Positions 17,444-26,933 of a DNA stretch of 46,939 nucleotides are shown one piece after another. The position numbers and the translations under genes are program-made. The notes beneath the pieces were generated by a model. That model saw nothing but the letters and a program-made list of their open reading frames with translations, ran no database searches and was not told where the DNA came from. The DNA is from Candidatus Latescibacterota bacterium (GTDB taxonomy: Bacteria; Krumholzibacteriota; Krumholzibacteriia; WVZY01). The stretch spans positions 94,441 to 141,379 of the forward strand of contig WVZY01000020.1 of NCBI GenBank assembly GCA_011772205.1, written 5' to 3'. Numbering within the stretch: the stretch's first letter is position 1; each line of letters begins with the position of its first letter.

Positions 17444-18502
17444 TCACCCTCCCCCGCTTCGCCTCCTCGCCTCGACCAGTTTTTCGGCGAGCTCGTAAGC
17501 CGCTTTGATGCTCGCCACATCGGCCTCCCCCTTGCCCGCGATGTCGAACGCCACGCCGTGATCCACCGAGGTCCTGATAACCGGCAGACCGATTGTTACG
17601 TTGACCCCCCTCTTCTGCGCGGCCATCTTGAACGGGATCAGTCCCTGATCGTGATACATCGTCACGAACGCATCGTAACGCCCCTCCAGCGAGGATTGAA
17701 AGAGCGAATCCGCTGCAAACGGACCTTCGGCACGGATCCCTTCCTCCCGCGCGCGGCGGAGCGCCGGGGCGATCACGTCAACCTCTTCCCTTCCCATGGC
17801 GCCACCCTCTCCCGCGTGGGGATTCAGGGCGGCAACAGCGATGCGTGGGGCGTCTATGTCGAAATCATCCCTGAGCGCCCGGTCCACCACTGCCAGGCAG
17901 GCGAGGATGCGACGTTCCGTTACATGCTCCCGAACGGCGGCAATGGCGAGGTGGCGTGTGAGCGGCACAACTCGGAGTTCACGATAAACCATCATCATCT
18001 GGCTGTCCGGGGAGTCAAAATGGGCGGCGAGCATTTCGGTATGCCCAGAATAGGCGTATCCCGCCATGTTCAAAGATTCTTTTGATATCGGAGCCGTGAC
18101 GATGGCTTCAACAAGCCCACCATCTGCTAGACGGCAGGCGAGTTCGATCGCCCGTCCGGCATGCTTCCCTCCCTCACGGCTGCTTCTTCCAGCAGGTACG
18201 GGATCCCCGCAGCCTGTGTCGAGGACGTAAGCGCCGAAAGAAACGGTTTGCTCCACCTCGTCCATTTCCTCGGGTGTGCTCAAAATCGGACAGTTCCATC
18301 CGTATCGATCGGCCCAGGGCCTTATCACTTCGGGGGAGCCAATCACGACCGCCTTGGAATGCGAGGGTTGGAATGCAGCGAAAAATGCGACGACAATCTC
18401 CGGGCCTATGCCCGCTGGATCCCCGGTAGTGACAGCGATGATCGGGGAGGTGGCTTGATCTCTCGGTGCGCCTGTTTTTGCCGGTTTGCTTCGCTTTGTC
18501 AA
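17444..18502 (-). CDS. pdxA: 4-hydroxythreonine-4-phosphate dehydrogenase PdxA
   Basis: This enzyme oxidises 4-phosphohydroxy-threonine in the DXP-dependent route to pyridoxal phosphate. Family motifs are TTGDPAGIGPE, SGHTE, LNPHAGEGG and YHDQGLIPFK. The start is taken as TTG at 18500-18502. GGAGGA lies six bases upstream, and the TTG overlaps the TGA of the preceding S4 gene (TTGA), a sign of translational coupling. An ATG at 18550 in the same frame would add 16 residues but would overlap that gene by 52 bases. The length of 352 residues is slightly above the usual 330. It lies downstream of a surA-type gene, an arrangement also seen in enterobacteria. Confidence 0.94.
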   Translation of the reverse strand: MTKRSKPAKTGAPRDQATSPIIAVTTGDPAGIGPEIVVAFFAAFQPSHSKAVVIGSPEVIRPWADRYGWNCPILSTPEEMDEVEQTVSFGAYVLDTGCGDPVPAGRSSREGGKHAGRAIELACRLADGGLVEAIVTAPISKESLNMAGYAYSGHTEMLAAHFDSPDSQMMMVYRELRVVPLTRHLAIAAVREHVTERRILACLAVVDRALRDDFDIDAPRIAVAALNPHAGEGGAMGREEVDVIAPALRRAREEGIRAEGPFAADSLFQSSLEGRYDAFVTMYHDQGLIPFKMAAQKRGVNVTIGLPVIRTSVDHGVAFDIAGKGEADVASIKAAYELAEKLVEARRRSGGG

Positions 18503-18792
18503 CGATCTTCCTCCCAGAACTCTTCGTCCATGGTACTGCGTGGGGTCCATTCAATTCGTTGATAATACTGTGGCGCTGCAGACCGGCTCAACTGCTTCTT
18601 GGGAATCTCGAGTACCTCGATGAGGAGAGAACCTCCGCGCAGTTCGAGGGTGAGCCGGTCGCCTTCTCTCACAGCAGAGGAAGGACGTGCCCGGCGTACG
18701 CCGATTCGGATGGCTCCGTTCTCACAGAGGGACTTTGCGATGGAACGGCTTTTGACGAGACACAAGTACTTGAGGAGTAAATCGATGCGCAT
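18499..18792 (-). CDS. Small S4-domain RNA-binding protein (Hsp15/RqcP-like)
   Basis: The protein is 97 residues. The S4 fold occupies the first 65 residues: MRIDLLLKYLCLVKSRSIAK begins the two-helix part, and GAIRIGVRRARPSSAVREGD follows the pattern of the loop that contacts RNA. Members of this small family (Hsp15 in proteobacteria, RqcP/YlmH-like in Firmicutes) bind stalled large ribosomal subunits. The precise subgroup cannot be fixed here. The tail is acidic (TMDEEFWEEDR). The ATG follows the TAA of the upstream parvulin gene directly with no visible ribosome binding site, so reinitiation is likely. The gene overlaps pdxA by four bases. Confidence 0.85.
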   Translation of the reverse strand: MRIDLLLKYLCLVKSRSIAKSLCENGAIRIGVRRARPSSAVREGDRLTLELRGGSLLIEVLEIPKKQLSRSAAPQYYQRIEWTPRSTMDEEFWEEDR

Positions 18793-20247
18793 TTAAGGGG
18801 GGTCGTGTATCTTGACGTAGAATTTATCCTGGAGGCTGCGGATATATTCATCATAGGTAGCAGCCAGCTTCTCCTGCTCGAGACTCCTTCTCAGCTCGTT
18901 TATCACTTCTTCAAATGTATAGTCACGCTCCGCTTCCCGCCCGAGCAGTTTTACTATCCGAAATCCGGAGCTTTCCCGAAGTATTTGGCTGATATCTCCC
19001 GGTTTCATCTCCCTAAGCACATCTTGGAAGAATCCCGGGAGATCCTGGACCTTCAGCCAGCCGAGATCTCCGCCTGAAGCTGCTGTGGCCGGATCGTCGC
19101 TATAGCGCACAGCAAGCGAATCAAAAGGCTCTCCGGCCAACAGACGATCGAGCACGGCATTGGCTCTTTCGAACACCGCTTTGATGTCCACCTCACCGGG
19201 TTTCACACGGATGAGTATGTGACGGATGCGAACTTCACCACTCTCCGGATCAACCGCTTCTGCCTTGATAATATGGTATCCGAGCGACGTGAGCACGGGG
19301 GAACTCACCTCTCCAGGTTTCAGTTTGGCAGCGGCCTGCTTGAAGCTCTCGTCTCGAAGATCCTCGAGATTCAAAAAACCGAGATCCCCGCCCATCTGTT
19401 TGCTGGGATCTTCGGAGTGCTGCATCGCCAGTGCAGCGAAGTCCTCCCCGGCCAGGATTCTTTCGTGCAGAATTTCAATTTTCTCGCGGGCAGTTTGTCT
19501 TGCGTCCTCGGACGACTCGAATGAAAACAATACAGTACTGAGATGAACTACCTCGGGTCTTTTAGGAAGTTGGCTCTTGCTCTTTTCATAGTGAGCCAGT
19601 AATTCCTCTTCGCTGACGCGAAGTTTGCTCCGATCGATCTCCGTTGCTATAACGCGATCGACGAGCAGACGCGTCCGGATTTGCTCTCGATACAATTTTT
19701 TCAGCTCGTCGAGCGTGAGCCCCTCCAAAGCAAGCTGTCGATCGAACGCTTCCTCGCCTCCCATCAACTTCCGCTTTTCTTCGATCGTTTTGGTGACCCG
19801 GTCCTCCACTTCATCGAACGACACGCTGAGCCCGAGCTTGTTCGCCTGAGCGACGATCAGTTTGTCACTAATCAAGCTGGTGAGGATCTGCTCTTGGAGC
19901 AGTTCGCGTGCGGAATCGGGTAGGCTCGTCGCGCCTTGCTCGATGAGAAACTGCTTCAATGCTTGCTCGAGATCGCTTTGGAAAATCGCCTCGTCTTCGA
20001 CGACTGCCACTACTTTGTCGACGAGCTCCTTTTCCGCATATACCGCTTGTACAAGCCACCAGGAGAAATACATCATGGCAACAACACAAATAGCTGCTGC
20101 GATCGGAGTTCGAGGGGACCCAGACACGCAGCTGCATTTTCTCGATCGGAACCATTTCCAATTCTTAGCTAGCTTCAATTTCTCACCATCTCCTCGTACC
20201 CGAGCCGGATGGTTGCCGCCTGACTCCGCTTGACTCCAGATCAGCAC
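18793..20247 (-). CDS. SurA-like periplasmic chaperone with two parvulin domains
   Basis: The protein is up to 484 residues. A membrane/signal segment lies near residues 48-70 (AAAICVVAMMYFSWWLVQAV). The SurA N-terminal helical domain follows (VVAVVEDEAIFQSDLEQAL), then two PpiC domains around 235-335 and 345-440, marked by GGDLGFLN and GGDLGWLK with HLSTVLF and IRHILIR strands. SurA helps unfolded outer-membrane proteins reach the BAM complex. The GTG at 20247 gives an unusually long N-region; a TTG at 20178 with GAGGAG eleven bases upstream is an alternative. It is the third of three consecutive parvulin genes and precedes the S4 and pdxA genes. Confidence 0.87.
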   Translation of the reverse strand: MLIWSQAESGGNHPARVRGDGEKLKLAKNWKWFRSRKCSCVSGSPRTPIAAAICVVAMMYFSWWLVQAVYAEKELVDKVVAVVEDEAIFQSDLEQALKQFLIEQGATSLPDSARELLQEQILTSLISDKLIVAQANKLGLSVSFDEVEDRVTKTIEEKRKLMGGEEAFDRQLALEGLTLDELKKLYREQIRTRLLVDRVIATEIDRSKLRVSEEELLAHYEKSKSQLPKRPEVVHLSTVLFSFESSEDARQTAREKIEILHERILAGEDFAALAMQHSEDPSKQMGGDLGFLNLEDLRDESFKQAAAKLKPGEVSSPVLTSLGYHIIKAEAVDPESGEVRIRHILIRVKPGEVDIKAVFERANAVLDRLLAGEPFDSLAVRYSDDPATAASGGDLGWLKVQDLPGFFQDVLREMKPGDISQILRESSGFRIVKLLGREAERDYTFEEVINELRRSLEQEKLAATYDEYIRSLQDKFYVKIHDPP

Positions 20248-20254
20248 CGAAGCG

Positions 20255-21190
20255 CTAGGGTGATTCGGTAAGCGTGTCGGTGGCCTGTTCCATCGTCCAT
20301 CCTAGGGCCTCATCAAGAATATCGATGGCTGCATCCTGTTTCAATTCGTTCACCACGCTGTCGTAGATGGCCTGCCTCTTTTGTCTCATGAGAATGTTGG
20401 CGATTTCGTCTTTGGCGTCTTCGTACTCCAGCTTGTTTCGGGCATCCCGGATACTCGTCAGCATGATGATGTGGTATCCGAATTCGGATTCGATGACATC
20501 GCTGGTCTCGCCCACTTCCATACCGAACACGACTTCCTCGAATTCCGGTATCATATTGCCTTTGGATAGATATCCCAGATCACCGCCTATCCCTGTATGT
20601 TTGTCGATAGACTGTCTTCTCGCGACCCAGGAAAAGCTTTTGCTTTTCAATTGCTCCAGAACATCCTGAGCATCTTCCGGAGTATTTACCAGAATATGGC
20701 TAACCCGGAATTCCTTGGTGTATTGGTACTCGTTGGCCTCGTAATACGCCTTCACTTCCGCTTCGGAAACTACCGCTCTGGCCTGTATTATTTCCTGAAG
20801 GAAGCGATCGGCTAGCAGCTCCTTTTTTTGCTGATCGAGCCGCACCTCAATATCTCTCGTCACCTTGTACCCATTCTTCAGTGCTGCCTCGTACAACAAC
20901 TCCGTCGTGATCCAACGATCGAGGTACGCTTCCTTTTCCTCTGCCGTCAAGACTCTTTCATAATCCTCCGGAAGGATGAATTCGAAGTCCCTTTTCAAAA
21001 GCGGGCGCCCGTTGACAAGGGCGACCACGGTTGCATCGGATTTTTCAGAGGGTAGCGGCCTCCGCTCGCAACCTGCTATCCCCAAGTAGAGAAGAAAAGG
21101 GAGCGGTAAGCTCCCTGCAAGCAGTAAAAGACCGAATCTGCACCCGAAGAGAAAAGTTCTTCTATGAAGGCTCTTTCGTTTTGCGCCCAT
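20255..21190 (-). CDS. Parvulin-type peptidyl-prolyl isomerase lipoprotein (PrsA/PpiC-like)
   Basis: The protein is 311 residues. The N-terminal hydrophobic segment ends in the lipobox GIAGC at about residues 36-40, so it is likely a lipid-anchored foldase. A helical domain (about 65-150) precedes one PpiC domain of about 100 residues containing FRVSHILVNT, GGDLGYLS and EFGYHIIML. Such proteins assist folding of exported proteins. It overlaps the upstream parvulin gene by 29 bases, and the next parvulin starts eight bases after its stop, so the three are almost certainly one transcript. Substrates are probably outer-membrane proteins, which is inference from family. Confidence 0.86.
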   Translation of the reverse strand: MGAKRKSLHRRTFLFGCRFGLLLLAGSLPLPFLLYLGIAGCERRPLPSEKSDATVVALVNGRPLLKRDFEFILPEDYERVLTAEEKEAYLDRWITTELLYEAALKNGYKVTRDIEVRLDQQKKELLADRFLQEIIQARAVVSEAEVKAYYEANEYQYTKEFRVSHILVNTPEDAQDVLEQLKSKSFSWVARRQSIDKHTGIGGDLGYLSKGNMIPEFEEVVFGMEVGETSDVIESEFGYHIIMLTSIRDARNKLEYEDAKDEIANILMRQKRQAIYDSVVNELKQDAAIDILDEALGWTMEQATDTLTESP

Positions 21191-22871
21191 GCACCTCCGC
21201 CTTCCTTAGATTTCCTTCGTAGATTTCGATCGATAGATCTTCTTTCCACTCCGAGATCAGCTCTTTCAGGCGGCTATCGGATTTCAAGGTTCTGATGTCC
21301 GATTCAACGGCGTCCCGTACTTCTTCAAGAGGCCGCGTTCTTCCAGGCACCATTTCTACCAGTTTCAAGACTACCCATCCTCTCGATGTCTCAAAAGGTT
21401 CCGAGATATCCCCCACCTTGGCCATTCCAAAACCCACATCGTCGATCTCTGGCTGCCCGCCTCTCGCCAGAAGGTCCGTCTCGCCGCGCATCCTGCGGGT
21501 TTGCTCATCGATCGAATACAGCAGCGCAACCTGACCGACTTGCATCCCCTCTTTGAGCTTGCTATAAGCTTCCTTCGCAGTGGTTTCATCTCCTGTGAGA
21601 ATCACACCGAACCTTCTTTGCTCGGGCATCTTGTAGAGTTCCAAATTGTCCTTGTAATAGTTATTAACCTCGTTGTTGGTTACAATTACCTTTTTCAATA
21701 TCAACTCGTCATACATCCTTGTCACCATGAGCTCTTCTTTCTTTATTCTAAGAAGGTCCTGGAGTTCGGGCTGCTCCTCGATTTTGGAACGCCGCATCTC
21801 GTCTGCAACCAGCTCATTCATGACGATTTCCATGATTCTGCCCTTGATCCCGGCTAATCGATTCGCTCTTCTCGGTCGTTCGAAAAAATTTTTTCGATCG
21901 TAGACGTCGGAGTAGTCCCTTATGGTAATGACCTTGTCTTTGTATGATACGAGCACCTTGTCCAGATCCACCTCGTCGAATTTGAGAAGCGGATAAACTT
22001 CCTCGTCTCTCCGGGGCGGGTTGGTCAACGGCCGGTCGGGGGGAAGCGCTTCGAAAAAAATCCGGATATTCTCAGGATACCATTCGACGCCGGCTCTTTG
22101 ACGTATTTCCTCCGACCTCTGATCCATAAAGCGCTTTTCCTCGAGGGCGCGCACCATGTCCTCAAGGTCCTTTTTCATCTTCTCAAACGGCTTGCGCGCC
22201 TTCGCTTTGTCTATTTTAACTACCTTGATAACGAAATATCCGTACGGGCTTTCGAGCGGTTTGGTAATGCCTCCAACAGGCTGGCTAAAGAGCTCATCTT
22301 GCATGTGGGGTGGGAAGTTGCCAAAAGAAGCGGTCATGATCTTGCCACCATCCTCGGCGTCGGGTCCCTTCGAATACTGCTTGCACACGCTCTCGAAATC
22401 GCTTCCCTCAACGAGGAGCTTTCGCACGTGCTCCCCCTCTTCTTTTGTATCGACGAGTATTTGCTTCATGGAGATCATCGTGCCCAATCTATCGTAGTAG
22501 TCACGCAACAGCTTTTCCGTAATACTAACTTTATCCGCAACGCGAAACTTGAGATATGCCGCCTGAAGACCAAGCCGCTTGAAGTGTTCCAAGCTGGTCT
22601 GCACTCCCTTGTCTTTATCGTATCCGAGTTCATCAGCCTTGATTGCCATGATTTCCTTCTCGACCAACACATCGAGGAAATTCCTCAATTTTTCGAAGCC
22701 CTCTCCTTCGGGGAGAAAGCGGGGGTCGACTTTCAGGTAGGCATCCTCGAATTTAGCGAGTGTGATCACACGATCACTGACCTTTGCCACTGGAATCTTA
22801 TCCTTACTTTTGCTGCAAGAGAAGAGCAGCAAGGCGGCAAAGCCAATCAACCATACTTTCCTCGATCTCAT
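21162..22871 (-). CDS. Parvulin-domain lipoprotein with two PpiC-like regions
   Basis: The protein is 569 residues. ATG 22871 is chosen because AAGGAG lies eight bases upstream; a TTG at 22889 is also in frame. The signal peptide ends in the lipobox LLFSC at about residues 14-18. The SurA/PrsA-like N-terminal region is followed by a PpiC domain (MKQILVDTKEE, GGKIMTASFG, SPYGYFVIKV). A second helical and PpiC-like region near the C-terminus has RRFGVILTG and TSRGWVVLKL. The double arrangement suggests a duplicated chaperone-isomerase unit anchored in the envelope. It is first in the three-parvulin run and lies 180 bases downstream of mfd. Confidence 0.85.
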   Translation of the reverse strand: MRSRKVWLIGFAALLLFSCSKSKDKIPVAKVSDRVITLAKFEDAYLKVDPRFLPEGEGFEKLRNFLDVLVEKEIMAIKADELGYDKDKGVQTSLEHFKRLGLQAAYLKFRVADKVSITEKLLRDYYDRLGTMISMKQILVDTKEEGEHVRKLLVEGSDFESVCKQYSKGPDAEDGGKIMTASFGNFPPHMQDELFSQPVGGITKPLESPYGYFVIKVVKIDKAKARKPFEKMKKDLEDMVRALEEKRFMDQRSEEIRQRAGVEWYPENIRIFFEALPPDRPLTNPPRRDEEVYPLLKFDEVDLDKVLVSYKDKVITIRDYSDVYDRKNFFERPRRANRLAGIKGRIMEIVMNELVADEMRRSKIEEQPELQDLLRIKKEELMVTRMYDELILKKVIVTNNEVNNYYKDNLELYKMPEQRRFGVILTGDETTAKEAYSKLKEGMQVGQVALLYSIDEQTRRMRGETDLLARGGQPEIDDVGFGMAKVGDISEPFETSRGWVVLKLVEMVPGRTRPLEEVRDAVESDIRTLKSDSRLKELISEWKEDLSIEIYEGNLRKAEVHGRKTKEPS

Positions 22872-23050
22872 GGAATGTGCTCCTTTCAAGATGGAGTCCG
22901 TTTAGCTGCATGTGGTTCTGAATCTTAGAAGATCTTCTGGCACCCAAAGCGTTCCGGAATACCGTCGCGCCCGTTCACATAAGCTGCATACCAAAAGCAG
23001 ATGCGTTCAGAATGGATACCACTCTCCTGCTCTATTCAATCAGCCTCGAG

Positions 23051-26000
23051 CTATCTCCGGGCAGGCGAAATTCCTTTTTTATCAAAATCATACGCCAATT
23101 TCAACAGCTTTTTCACGGCGGCCAGGGCATGTTCACTTTCCAGAGCCGGATCATCATCCTCCATTCCGCCGTAGATTGTCACGCTGAATGCCTTTCCAGA
23201 TTTAAACAATACCCTACCCTGGAAAGTTTCAGCAAGCTGTGAGCACTGTTGCGCCGACAGGTGGCGATTTTTGAGAAAGTCGAGTACCACTTCCCCACTT
23301 CCCAGCCGGATCCGCTCGATGCCGATCTCTGTCGCATGGAGCTTCGCTCTTGTAAGATCCAATAAATTAAGGGCTTCACGGGGAAAGTCGCCAAACCGAT
23401 CTTTGATCTCGGCTTGGATCGCGTCGAGTTCATCCAATGTTCCACATCCTGCAAGCCGCCTATAAAGGGCCATTCTCTCGTCCTGATCTTCCACGTACCA
23501 ATCGGGGAGGAAGCTCCTGATCGTGGCTTCGATTCGGCACTGTGGGGGGGTCGTTTCAGTCTTGCCTTGGAGCTTCTCTACCGCTTCCTTGAGCATCTTG
23601 CAGTAGAGATCGAACCCCACAGCAACTAGGTGACCGTGCTGCTCCAAGCCGAGCACATTCCCCGCGCCCCGGATCTCGAGATCACGCATGGCAAGGCGGT
23701 ATCCGCTTCCCAGCTCCTCGAATTCTTCCATCGCTCGGAGACGCTTGCGGGCATTCTCGCTCAGTGAGAAGTAGCGGGGAAGGAGGAGGTAAGCATAAGC
23801 CTGCCGCTCACGCCGTCCGACACGCCCTCTTAGCTGATAGAGCTGTGCAAGGCCAAACTTGTCCGCGCGGTTGATGATGATGGTATCGACATTTTCGAAA
23901 TCGAGCCCGGATTCGATGATCATTGTCGACACGAGCACGTCGAACTTCCTTTCCAGAAACGAAAGAATCACACCCTCGAGCTCGCGCTCTTTCATCTGAC
24001 CATGCGCAACTCCAAAACGCACTCCGGGTACGAGTTTCTCGAGAAACGCCTGCATCGGGTGAATCGAAGCGACCCGATTGTGCACGAAGAAAACCTGCCC
24101 TCCCCGGCCGATCTCGTCCATGATCGCTCTAGCAATCGTCTCCTCATCGAACGACACCACTTCTGTTTTTACCGGGTGCCTGTTCCTAGGCGGCGTGTCG
24201 ATGACGGAGATCTGCCTCAAACCAGAAAGCGCCATGTATAAGGTTCTGGGAATCGGCGTTGCCGTAAGGGACAAGACATCCACCGAGCGCTTGATCTGTT
24301 TGAGTTTTTCCTTGCTCCGGACGCCGAAACGGTGCTCCTCATCGACGACGACCAGTCCTAAGTCTTTGAAAGCAACGTCTTTCGAAAGGAGACGGTGCGT
24401 TCCGATCACCACATCCACAACACCTTGGGCAAGGTGAGCAACGATCTTTTTCTGTTCTGTCGGGGATTTGAACCGGCTCAACATTTCCACTCTCACGGGA
24501 AACGCTTCCATGCGTTCCCGAAAAGTCTTGAAGTGCTGCATTGCCAAGATCGTCGTTGGGACTAGCACGGCAACCTGTTTCCCATCATTCACCGCCTTGA
24601 ACGCAGCGCGAATAGCGACTTCCGTCTTGCCGTAACCTACATCACCGCAGATTAGCCGGTCCATTGGGGTGACAGTTTCCATCTCCCTCTTGACGTCGAT
24701 CGTCGCTTCCAGCTGGTGTGGAGTTTCTTCGAAGGGAAAAGCAGCTTCGAGCTCTTTCTGCCACTGGGTGTCCGCGCTGAATGTGTGCCCCTCGACGATT
24801 TCTCTCGCTGCGTAAATATTGAGGAGCTCGCGTGCGACATCTTCCAGCGCTCGCTTCGTCCGTTCCTTGGTCCGCTGCCACCTCGTGCTTCCCAGCCGGT
24901 CGATGGCTGGAACGATCCCTTCCTTGCCAACGTATTTCTCCACCAGATGCATCTGATCGAGCGGGACAAAGATCCTGTCGGCTCCGAGATATCTGAGAAC
25001 GAGACATTCCGTCTCCCTCCCTTCGACCTGGACTTTTTCCAGCCCCATGAATCGCCCGATACCGTAATCCACGTGGACAACGAAATCGCCCAGCCGGAGT
25101 TGCTCGTATTGCAATCCTTTGAACCTCCGGCGTTTCAACGGTTTACGCGGTCTCGGAAGTATCCGGTTGAAGATCTCGTGATCCGTCAGAACCGCCATTG
25201 CGGCTTCGTCCCATAAGAAACCGGAGGTGATCCAGCCTACGGGCAGGTGCACGAGCGCTTCGTCTTCATCGAGCATATCAGCGAGCCGCTCGCGCTGGGC
25301 GGCACTCTCAGAATAAATATAAGTGCTTAGCCCTTTGCTACTTAACCCGCGGATCGCTTTCGAAAGCGCATCGGCCTTGCCGATGATGCTGGGATGTGAA
25401 TTGGTGCTAAAGTGAACAACAGCCTCACCATGACGTATCTGGGTGAATGCAGGTTTATCGGCATCGCCCGCGATATCCCCCTCCACCGGCAATTCCCACG
25501 AGTAAACACTGCACGGGGAACCCGCCTCGTAGTAATCCGGAGGATGGAGGTATTCATTCAATTTTAGAGGCGGGAACCCATCGCCGGGCCGCTTGGAAAG
25601 AAACTCCATTTCCTTTTCGATCGCTTCCAAACTCGGATTCAATGCCTCGATATCCAGGAAGACAAGCACCGGCGGCTTCTCGAAGAAATCGAGCAGTGCC
25701 CCATTCATGCCCAGGGCGGGAGCATACTTTTGGAGGAGATGGGAATGCCTGGTATGCGTGATCTCACTTATGATCCTTTCGATATTTTCGCCATCGACAG
25801 GCAGGTGTTCGAGCCGATCACGCAGTGCCTCAATCGAAATCCGGTCGGAAGGGATTCCAGTGGCGGGCAGCACAGTGACGGTATCGAGATCGCCGGTCGA
25901 TATCTGGGAGTCGATGTCGAATGTGCGAATCGATATGACTTCGTCATCGAGCAGCTCGATGCGAGCTGGGTGCTCCCAGGATGGATCGAACAGATCAATG

Positions 26001-26575
26001 ATGGCCCCTCTTACGGCGAACTGACCGACTTCCTCGACTACGGGGTTGTGCTCGTACCCGAGTTCCACCAGCTGCTCGCGAAGATCATCCAGATCGATCG
26101 CGCTTCCAAGGTGGATCGTCCGCCTATGCGTTCTGAGCACATCTACAGGATATGTTTTCTCCAGGAAGCCGAGGATACTCGTGACCACAATCTCGACCTC
26201 GCTCTGGAGAATTTTATCCAGACAGTAGTTGCGTTCCCCTCGAACAGAGAGGTTCTCTCCCGTCTCGTGCCTCCGGGGGAAAATATCCTTCTCCGGGAAC
26301 AGCAAAGATCTTGCGCCGGAGATCGTCCGAAAATCGGAAAGCACGTCTCGCGCTCGCTCCTCGTACGGGCAGCAGATGACAACTGCTTTCTGGAGAGCGT
26401 TTCGCATTGCCTCGATTAGGAAAACTATTGATGAACCCCGAAGACCGGTGAGATGCACGCGTTTCTCGCCCGAAGCGAGCCCGCGGATCACCTCGGAGAC
26501 ATGAGGGCTCCGGCGAACATGGCTGATGAGGGTGCTCGCCCCCCAGATGCTGGAATCGTTTTGAGTTTCGGCCAT
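23051..26575 (-). CDS. mfd: Transcription-repair coupling factor Mfd
   Basis: The protein is 1174 residues, the usual size. Mfd removes RNA polymerase stalled at DNA lesions and recruits UvrA. Domains in order: UvrB-like N-terminal modules; the RNA-polymerase-interacting CarD/TRCF domain near residue 490 (LGDFVVHVDYGIGRFMGLEK); the RecG-like helicase with Walker A GDVGYGKT near 645, LVPTTILAMQH and the DEEH box (VVDEEHRFGV); the second helicase lobe (VSTMIIESGLDFENVD, QLRGRVGR); and the C-terminal TRCF domain. The 160 bases after its stop hold no gene, only the short palindrome AGAAGATCTTCT and no clear terminator. Upstream it faces the outer-membrane gene pair across a long repeat-bearing gap. 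Confidence 0.97.
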   Translation of the reverse strand: MAETQNDSSIWGASTLISHVRRSPHVSEVIRGLASGEKRVHLTGLRGSSIVFLIEAMRNALQKAVVICCPYEERARDVLSDFRTISGARSLLFPEKDIFPRRHETGENLSVRGERNYCLDKILQSEVEIVVTSILGFLEKTYPVDVLRTHRRTIHLGSAIDLDDLREQLVELGYEHNPVVEEVGQFAVRGAIIDLFDPSWEHPARIELLDDEVISIRTFDIDSQISTGDLDTVTVLPATGIPSDRISIEALRDRLEHLPVDGENIERIISEITHTRHSHLLQKYAPALGMNGALLDFFEKPPVLVFLDIEALNPSLEAIEKEMEFLSKRPGDGFPPLKLNEYLHPPDYYEAGSPCSVYSWELPVEGDIAGDADKPAFTQIRHGEAVVHFSTNSHPSIIGKADALSKAIRGLSSKGLSTYIYSESAAQRERLADMLDEDEALVHLPVGWITSGFLWDEAAMAVLTDHEIFNRILPRPRKPLKRRRFKGLQYEQLRLGDFVVHVDYGIGRFMGLEKVQVEGRETECLVLRYLGADRIFVPLDQMHLVEKYVGKEGIVPAIDRLGSTRWQRTKERTKRALEDVARELLNIYAAREIVEGHTFSADTQWQKELEAAFPFEETPHQLEATIDVKREMETVTPMDRLICGDVGYGKTEVAIRAAFKAVNDGKQVAVLVPTTILAMQHFKTFRERMEAFPVRVEMLSRFKSPTEQKKIVAHLAQGVVDVVIGTHRLLSKDVAFKDLGLVVVDEEHRFGVRSKEKLKQIKRSVDVLSLTATPIPRTLYMALSGLRQISVIDTPPRNRHPVKTEVVSFDEETIARAIMDEIGRGGQVFFVHNRVASIHPMQAFLEKLVPGVRFGVAHGQMKERELEGVILSFLERKFDVLVSTMIIESGLDFENVDTIIINRADKFGLAQLYQLRGRVGRRERQAYAYLLLPRYFSLSENARKRLRAMEEFEELGSGYRLAMRDLEIRGAGNVLGLEQHGHLVAVGFDLYCKMLKEAVEKLQGKTETTPPQCRIEATIRSFLPDWYVEDQDERMALYRRLAGCGTLDELDAIQAEIKDRFGDFPREALNLLDLTRAKLHATEIGIERIRLGSGEVVLDFLKNRHLSAQQCSQLAETFQGRVLFKSGKAFSVTIYGGMEDDDPALESEHALAAVKKLLKLAYDFDKKGISPARR

Positions 26576-26692
26576 TCTTGCAGAGCCTTTCTCCTAACCA
26601 GAAAACCTTAACAGGCTCCTCCCTGCCAGCTTCTCACCTCAGCACAAACCAAATCCTGATCACAATACATCCTAAAGATACATCAGAACAAA

Positions 26693-26708
26693 GGCGGTGT
26701 ACACCGCC
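26693..26708. promoter_or_regulatory. Perfect 16-bp palindrome, candidate operator
   Basis: GGCGGTGTACACCGCC is exactly self-complementary. It lies in the gap between the divergent mfd and outer-membrane protein genes, 117 bases upstream of the mfd start and about 357 upstream of the barrel start. Perfect dyads of this size are typical binding sites for dimeric repressors. Which regulator would bind is unknown and no convincing promoter was aligned to it, so this is a candidate only. Confidence 0.4.
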
Positions 26709-26795
26709 CCAGTACCACTTGAAGAGAGACCTGGCCGAAAACTTCGCGCGGGCCCGCTATCCCGCGATCCCTCTCGGTGGGGCGCTAGATGGCAT

Positions 26796-26933
26796 CATGA
26801 GCCGAGAGGCAACCAAGGCAGGCCTATGAAGGATCACCAGAACATGTTTTGGTCGCCCGAGGCGATTTCCGCAGCGCGCTACAACTTTAGACGCGCGCGA
26901 GGACCATGAGCCGAGAGGTAACCAAGGCAGGCC
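26796..26933. repeat. Dispersed repeat, second copy, with tandem partial duplication
   Basis: Positions 26856-26919 match 7412-7475 at 61 of 64 bases. In addition, a 29-base segment at 26796-26824 recurs at 26905-26933 with one mismatch (CATGAGCCGAGAGG, then C or T, AACCAAGG and onward). The first 29 bases look like the tail of a second, truncated unit in tandem. Unlike the 7.4-kb copy, no 16-bp flanking inverted repeat is present here. The repeat occupies the middle of the 489-bp gap between mfd and the outer-membrane gene pair. Confidence 0.8.

Noticed and set aside
17299-17520. 74-residue N-terminal extension of FtsE
   Set aside because: It is arginine- and serine-rich, does not match the family, and the internal ATG has GGAGG just upstream.
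22098-22928. Open frame of 276 codons on the plus strand
   Set aside because: Antisense to the parvulin lipoprotein gene, with no ribosome binding site or family pattern.
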